A DNA stretch of 9,031 bases from Acetobacteraceae bacterium (GTDB taxonomy: Bacteria > Pseudomonadota > Alphaproteobacteria > Acetobacterales > Acetobacteraceae). Position numbers and translations under genes: made by a program. Of the stretch, positions 6,036 to 9,031 are shown piece by piece (within the stretch, counting starts at the first letter, position 1; each line of letters begins with the position of its first letter). The DNA lies in contig CANJXD010000211.1 of NCBI GenBank assembly GCA_947478535.1, positions 1 through 9,031 of the forward strand, in the 5' to 3' direction. The notes beneath the pieces were generated by a model. It was given only the letters and a program-made list of their open reading frames with translations, ran no database searches and was not told where the DNA came from.

Positions 6036-6043
6036 AGGGAGGG
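6036..6043 (+). promoter_or_regulatory. Strong ribosome binding site (AGGGAGGG) for the TRAP binding-protein gene
   Basis: AGGGAGGG ends 5 nt before the ATG at 6049. It is the best Shine-Dalgarno match in the window and fixes the start of a frame that is open well upstream. Strong initiation fits a binding protein that must be made in excess over its membrane partners. Confidence 0.8.
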
Positions 6044-6048
6044 TACGA

Positions 6049-7101
6049 ATGTCGATCGTCATCACGCGCCGCGCCGCGCTGCTCGCCGCCACCGGAGCCG
6101 CCACCGCCGGGCTCGCCGCCCCCTACGCCGCCCGGGCGCAGGCCGCCTACAAATCCGAATACAAGCTGACCGTGGTCGGCAACCGCCCCATCCCGCTCTC
6201 CGAGGGCGCCTTCCAATGGGCGGACATGGTCACCCAGCGGTCCGGCGGGCGGATCACTGTGAAGGTCTATCCCGGCAGCCAGCTCGTCGGCGGCGACCAG
6301 ACCCGCGAACTCGTCGCGATGCGCCAGGGCGTGGTCGATTTCGGCGTCTTCTCCACCATCAACATCTCCCCCCAGATCCGGGAGATGAACCTGTTCTCCC
6401 TCCCCTTCCTGCTGAATGACCACAAGGGCTACGACGCCATCATCAACGGCCCGGTCGGCGAGGAACTCGCCCGTACCCTGACGGCGCGCGATGTCGTGCC
6501 GGCGGCCTGGGGGGAGAATGGCTTCCGCGAGATCTCCAACAGCCGGCGCGCCATCCGCACGCCGGAGGACATGCGCGGCATGAAGATCCGCTTTGCCGCC
6601 GGCGCCATCTTCAGTGAAATCTTCACCGCCCTCGGCGCCAACCCCGTGCAGATGTCCTTCGCGGACCTTCAGCCGGCGCTGTCCACGGGCGCGGTGGATG
6701 GGCAGGAAAACCCCATCAACCTCTACCTCGCCTTCCGCATGGACACGCTGGCCCAGCGCCACCTGACGATCTGGAACTACGTCGCCGATGCCGGGGTGTT
6801 CGTCGTCTCGAAGCAGGTCATGGACAGCTTCGCCCCGGCCGACCGCGAACTCGTGCTGCAATGCGCGAAGGATGCCGCCAAGGCGCAGATCGAGGCGAGC
6901 CGCAAGGGCATCGGTGTCGATGCCGATCGTTCGAGCCTTGAGGAACTCGGCCGCCGCAACGTCACCGTCACCACGCTGACGGATGCGGAAAAGCAGGCCT
7001 TCGCCCGCGCCACCCGCCCGGTCTATGACAAATGGGCGCAGACCGTGGGCGCGGATCTGGTCCGCCGCGCCGAAGCCGCGATCCGCACGGCCCGCGCCTG
7101 A
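6049..7101 (+). CDS. TRAP transporter substrate-binding protein (DctP/TAXI-independent, DctP-type)
   Basis: A 350-residue periplasmic receptor of the DctP family, which captures an organic acid or related solute and hands it to the DctQM-type membrane proteins. The N-terminus is Tat-like (TRRAALLAATGAATAG, 6-21), with cleavage probably near ARA-QA (28-32). Family features are the GG-x-ITVKVYPGSQLVGG segment (66-82), VVDFGVFSTINISP (95-108), and the signature TPEDMRGMKIRF (171-182). Arg181 there corresponds to the conserved arginine that salt-bridges the ligand carboxylate in SiaP/DctP. ALGANPVQMSFADLQPAL (194-211), then GAVDGQENP (214-222), contains the second conserved region with Asn221. 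Length is normal. It starts 89 nt after the sulfotransferase gene behind a strong Shine-Dalgarno site. The next gene begins 2 nt after its stop, so the three TRAP genes form one operon. The ligand cannot be named from sequence. Confidence 0.93.
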   Translation: MSIVITRRAALLAATGAATAGLAAPYAARAQAAYKSEYKLTVVGNRPIPLSEGAFQWADMVTQRSGGRITVKVYPGSQLVGGDQTRELVAMRQGVVDFGVFSTINISPQIREMNLFSLPFLLNDHKGYDAIINGPVGEELARTLTARDVVPAAWGENGFREISNSRRAIRTPEDMRGMKIRFAAGAIFSEIFTALGANPVQMSFADLQPALSTGAVDGQENPINLYLAFRMDTLAQRHLTIWNYVADAGVFVVSKQVMDSFAPADRELVLQCAKDAAKAQIEASRKGIGVDADRSSLEELGRRNVTVTTLTDAEKQAFARATRPVYDKWAQTVGADLVRRAEAAIRTARA

Positions 7102-7103
7102 CC

Positions 7104-7613
7104 ATGGCCGCCGATCTCGACCCCAGCGCGGAACGCATCAACCCGCCTACCAAGGTCCCGCTGAAGGTCGAGGAAGTGCTGGTGGCGGCGGCGATGGCGG
7201 CGATGGCCCTCATCACCGCCGCCAATGTCGCCACCCGCTACCTGACGGATGTCAGCATCGCCTTCACCGAGGAGTATTCGGTGGTGCTGATGGTGCTGGT
7301 GACCCTGCTCGGCACCGCCATCGCCACGGCCTCCGGCCGCCACATCCGCATCGGCTATTTCACCGACATGCTGTCCCCCCGCGGGCAGAAGCGGGCGGAG
7401 ATGGCGGCGATGGCGCTGACCATCATCTGTTTCGGCCTGCTCGTGCAGTATGGCTGGCGCCTGGCGTATGACGAGTACCGCTTCGAGGTGCTCTCCTCCG
7501 GCCTCGGCCATCCGAATTGGTGGTACACAGGCTGGCTGCCGGTGCTGTCCGGCATCGTCGTCCTGCGTGCGCTCGGGCGCTTCATCCGGCTGGCGCGCGG
7601 AGGCGAAGGCTGA
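7104..7613 (+). CDS. TRAP transporter small permease (DctQ-type)
   Basis: A 169-residue inner-membrane protein with four predicted membrane helices (about 23-45, 56-76, 98-119 and 140-160), the standard size and topology of the TRAP small subunit. This subunit packs against the DctM-type channel and is required for transport. Family features are the N41-V-A-T-R-Y pattern at the end of helix 1, FTEEYS (54-59) at the start of helix 2, and GRHIRIGYF (78-86) in the loop after it. The ATG lies 2 nt after the stop of the binding-protein gene with no clear Shine-Dalgarno site, so translation is probably coupled. Its stop overlaps the start of the large permease gene by 1 nt (TGATG). An in-frame upstream start at 7032 would lie inside the binding-protein gene and add a non-conserved Arg-rich tail, so I reject it. 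Confidence 0.92.
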   Translation: MAADLDPSAERINPPTKVPLKVEEVLVAAAMAAMALITAANVATRYLTDVSIAFTEEYSVVLMVLVTLLGTAIATASGRHIRIGYFTDMLSPRGQKRAEMAAMALTIICFGLLVQYGWRLAYDEYRFEVLSSGLGHPNWWYTGWLPVLSGIVVLRALGRFIRLARGGEG

Positions 7614-8899
7614 TGATCGGCGCAATCCTTTTCCTGACCTTCCTCGTCCTGCTGCTCGGCGGCATCCCGATCGGCGTGGCGCTCGGGCTTGCCGGCGCGC
7701 TGGCCATCCTGCTGGCGGACCAGTCCATCCTGGCGATGCCGACCAATGTCTATGCCGGCATCGCCAAGTATCCGCTGATCGCCATCCCGATGTTCGTCCT
7801 GGTCGGCAGCGTCTTCGACCGCACGGGCGTCGCGCTGCGCCTCGTGCGCTTCGCCACCGCCATCGTCGGCGCCGGGCGCGGCGCGCTGGCCTCCGTCTCC
7901 GTGCTCGTCGCCATGGTGATCGGCGGCATCAGTGGCTCCGGCCCCGCAACCTCCGCCGCCGTCGGCCAGGTGGTGACGCGCAGCATGGTGAAGGATGGCT
8001 ATCCCCGCCCCTTCATCGCCGCCACCGTCGCCGCCGCCGCCGCGACGGACATCCTCATCCCGCCTTCCATCGCCTTCATCATCTATGCCGTGCTGGTGCC
8101 GGGTGTCTCCGTCCCCGCCATCTTCATGGCCGGCATGTTCCCCGGCATCCTCGCCGGCTTCGCCATCATCGGTGCCGTGCTGGTGCTGTCCTGGCTGAAT
8201 GATTTCGGCGGCAAGTCGCAGAGCGAGGAAAGGCTGCTGATCTGGCAGACCTTCAAGGAGGCGATCTGGGGCCTGATGGCGCCCGTCGTCATCCTCGGCG
8301 GCATGCGGATCGGCGCCTTCACGCCGACCGAAGCGGCGGTGATGGCGGTGTTCTACGGGGTCTTCGTCGGCGCCGTGATCTACCGCACCCTCACCTGGCG
8401 CGACTGCTACGAGATGCTGGTGGAAGCGGGGGAGCTTTCGGCCGTCATCCTCATCGTCGTGGCGCTGGCCAGCGTCTTCGCCTGGTCCACCTCTACCCTC
8501 GGCATCGTGCAGCCCGTGGCGGGGTGGATCGTCGGGCTGGACCTTGGCGAGTACGGGACCATCGCGCTGCTGATGATCGTTCTGATCTTCATCGGCATGT
8601 TCCTGGATGGCGTTTCCACCTTCCTGATCCTGCTGCCGGTGCTGATCCCGATCGCCAATGCCTTCCACTGGGACCTGACCTGGTTCGGCGTGATCCTGAC
8701 CATGAAGATCGCGATCGGGCAGTTCACGCCGCCGATGGCGGTGAACCTCATGGTCTCCTGCCGCATCGCCGGCGTGTCGATGGAAACCACCATCCCCTGG
8801 GTCATCTGGATGATCCTGGCGATGTTCCTCTCCCTCGCCGCCGTCGTCGTCTTCCCCGACATCGCGCTGTGGCTGCCGCGCTCGCTCGGCATGATGTAA
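7613..8899 (+). CDS. TRAP transporter large permease (DctM-type)
   Basis: A 428-residue polytopic inner-membrane protein of the DctM/ion-transporter superfamily, which forms the ion-coupled (usually Na+) translocation path of the TRAP system. Length is standard. Conserved elements run in order: LLGGIPIGVALGLAG (14-28); PLIAIPMFVLVGSVFDRTG (54-72); GGISGSGPATSAAVG (104-118); DILIPPSIAFIIYAV (146-160); GAFTPTEAAVMAVFYG (234-249); FLDGVSTFLILLPVLIPIA (330-348); and IGQFTPPMAVNLMV (368-381). The two re-entrant-type hairpins near GSGPATS and QFTPP are the expected substrate/ion sites. The ATG overlaps the small-permease stop by one base and has GGAGG at 7599-7603, 9 nt upstream. A frame extension to 7517 lies within the previous gene and is not membrane-like. 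One base after its TAA begins a perfect GC hairpin, so the operon ends here. Confidence 0.94.
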   Translation: MIGAILFLTFLVLLLGGIPIGVALGLAGALAILLADQSILAMPTNVYAGIAKYPLIAIPMFVLVGSVFDRTGVALRLVRFATAIVGAGRGALASVSVLVAMVIGGISGSGPATSAAVGQVVTRSMVKDGYPRPFIAATVAAAAATDILIPPSIAFIIYAVLVPGVSVPAIFMAGMFPGILAGFAIIGAVLVLSWLNDFGGKSQSEERLLIWQTFKEAIWGLMAPVVILGGMRIGAFTPTEAAVMAVFYGVFVGAVIYRTLTWRDCYEMLVEAGELSAVILIVVALASVFAWSTSTLGIVQPVAGWIVGLDLGEYGTIALLMIVLIFIGMFLDGVSTFLILLPVLIPIANAFHWDLTWFGVILTMKIAIGQFTPPMAVNLMVSCRIAGVSMETTIPWVIWMILAMFLSLAAVVVFPDIALWLPRSLGMM

Positions 8900-8924
8900 C
8901 GGCGGCGGGGTTACCCCGCCGCCG
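8900..8924. terminator. Perfect GC hairpin between convergent genes (shared terminator candidate)
   Basis: CGGCGGCGGGG (8900-8910) and CCCCGCCGCCG (8914-8924) form an uninterrupted 11-bp stem with a three-base loop, TTA. It begins directly after the TAA of the large permease gene. No T-run follows on either strand. Because the stem is symmetrical it would form in transcripts from both directions. The loop bases are, on the - strand, the TAA stop codon of the convergent gene. Confidence 0.65.
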
Positions 8925-9031
8925 GGCGCAGCGTTGAATCCAACGTGAATTCGAAGCGGTCCCCATGGAACCGTACGGAGCCATGCAGCAGCGGTGCGCC
9001 ACTCGCGGCGTAGTAGGTATGCTCCGTCTCC
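8911..9031 (-). CDS. C-terminal end of a GntR-family (UTRA/HutC-type) transcriptional regulator
   Basis: Only the last 39 codons are in the window; the gene continues past 9031. The frame reads TYYAASGAPLLHGSVRF, then HGDRFEFTLDSTLRP, and ends PAAG. This is the usual close of a UTRA ligand-binding domain: a strand with 'Y-x-x-x-G-x-P-L', then 'R/H-G-D-R-[FY]-x-F' and a final strand of basic/hydrophobic residues. Third codon positions are mostly G or C, as expected for coding sequence here. The DNA-binding winged-helix part would be outside the window. It is convergent with the TRAP operon, and regulators of this type often lie beside the transport genes they control, so control of the TRAP genes is plausible but unproven. 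The family call rests on a short fragment, and another small-molecule-binding C-terminus is possible. Confidence 0.6.
   Translation of the reverse strand, partial: ETEHTYYAASGAPLLHGSVRFHGDRFEFTLDSTLRPAAG

Noticed and set aside
7355..8668. Long - strand open frame (437 residues) opposite the TRAP permease genes
   Set aside because: The composition is Asp/His/Gly/Gln-rich low complexity, the usual mirror image of a high-GC membrane-protein gene. The + strand frames have full family signatures.
1..9031. CRISPR arrays, insertion sequences, att sites or phage/defence genes
   Set aside because: No regularly spaced repeats, transposase or integrase motifs, or terminal inverted repeats were seen. 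The only tandem repeat is the four-unit coding repeat at 5123-5170.

Overview
The window is a high-GC (roughly 70 % by eye) stretch of densely packed bacterial genes with strong G/C bias at third codon positions. The gene families present are a histidine-utilisation enzyme, an orphan Bug-type binding protein, a complete TRAP transporter, a thiol dioxygenase and an EamA exporter. Together with the GC content they suggest an alphaproteobacterium, most likely Acetobacteraceae (Roseomonas-like). That assignment is inference; there is no rRNA or other marker gene here.

Layout. (1) Positions 1-1988, + strand: the 3' end of hutI (imidazolonepropionase), a PaaI-type hotdog thioesterase and an exported 5'-nucleotidase-like metallophosphatase, joined by two 4-nt ATGA overlaps, so probably one operon. 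(2) Positions 1989-2375: a short non-coding stretch with an inverted repeat, then a small charged helical protein (possibly DUF465/YdcH-like) on the + strand. (3) Positions 2372-3841, - strand: a cysteine-dioxygenase-family enzyme followed by an EamA/DMT permease. The EamA stop codon overlaps the stop of the small + strand gene. (4) Positions 3842-4099: a divergent intergenic region with a relatively AT-rich island. (5) Positions 4100-5959, + strand: an orphan Bug/TctC periplasmic binding protein, a GC-rich hairpin, then a sulfotransferase-family protein whose N-terminus carries a 12-nt tandem repeat. (6) Positions 6049-8899, + strand: a complete TRAP transporter (DctP-, DctQ- and DctM-type) with near-zero spacing. 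(7) Positions 8900-9031: a perfect GC-rich hairpin and the 3' end of a convergent - strand gene that reads as the C-terminus of a GntR/UTRA (HutC-type) regulator.

How the genes may work together. The TRAP genes form a self-contained uptake system for an organic acid or similar solute, and the convergent GntR/UTRA gene is a natural candidate regulator. The dioxygenase and EamA permease may form a thiol/cysteine-handling pair (oxidation plus export). The hutI end marks the edge of a histidine-degradation locus that continues upstream. I see no insertion sequence, CRISPR array, tRNA, rRNA or phage gene. The region looks like ordinary metabolic and transport chromosome, and I do not find strong evidence for an undescribed multi-gene system.
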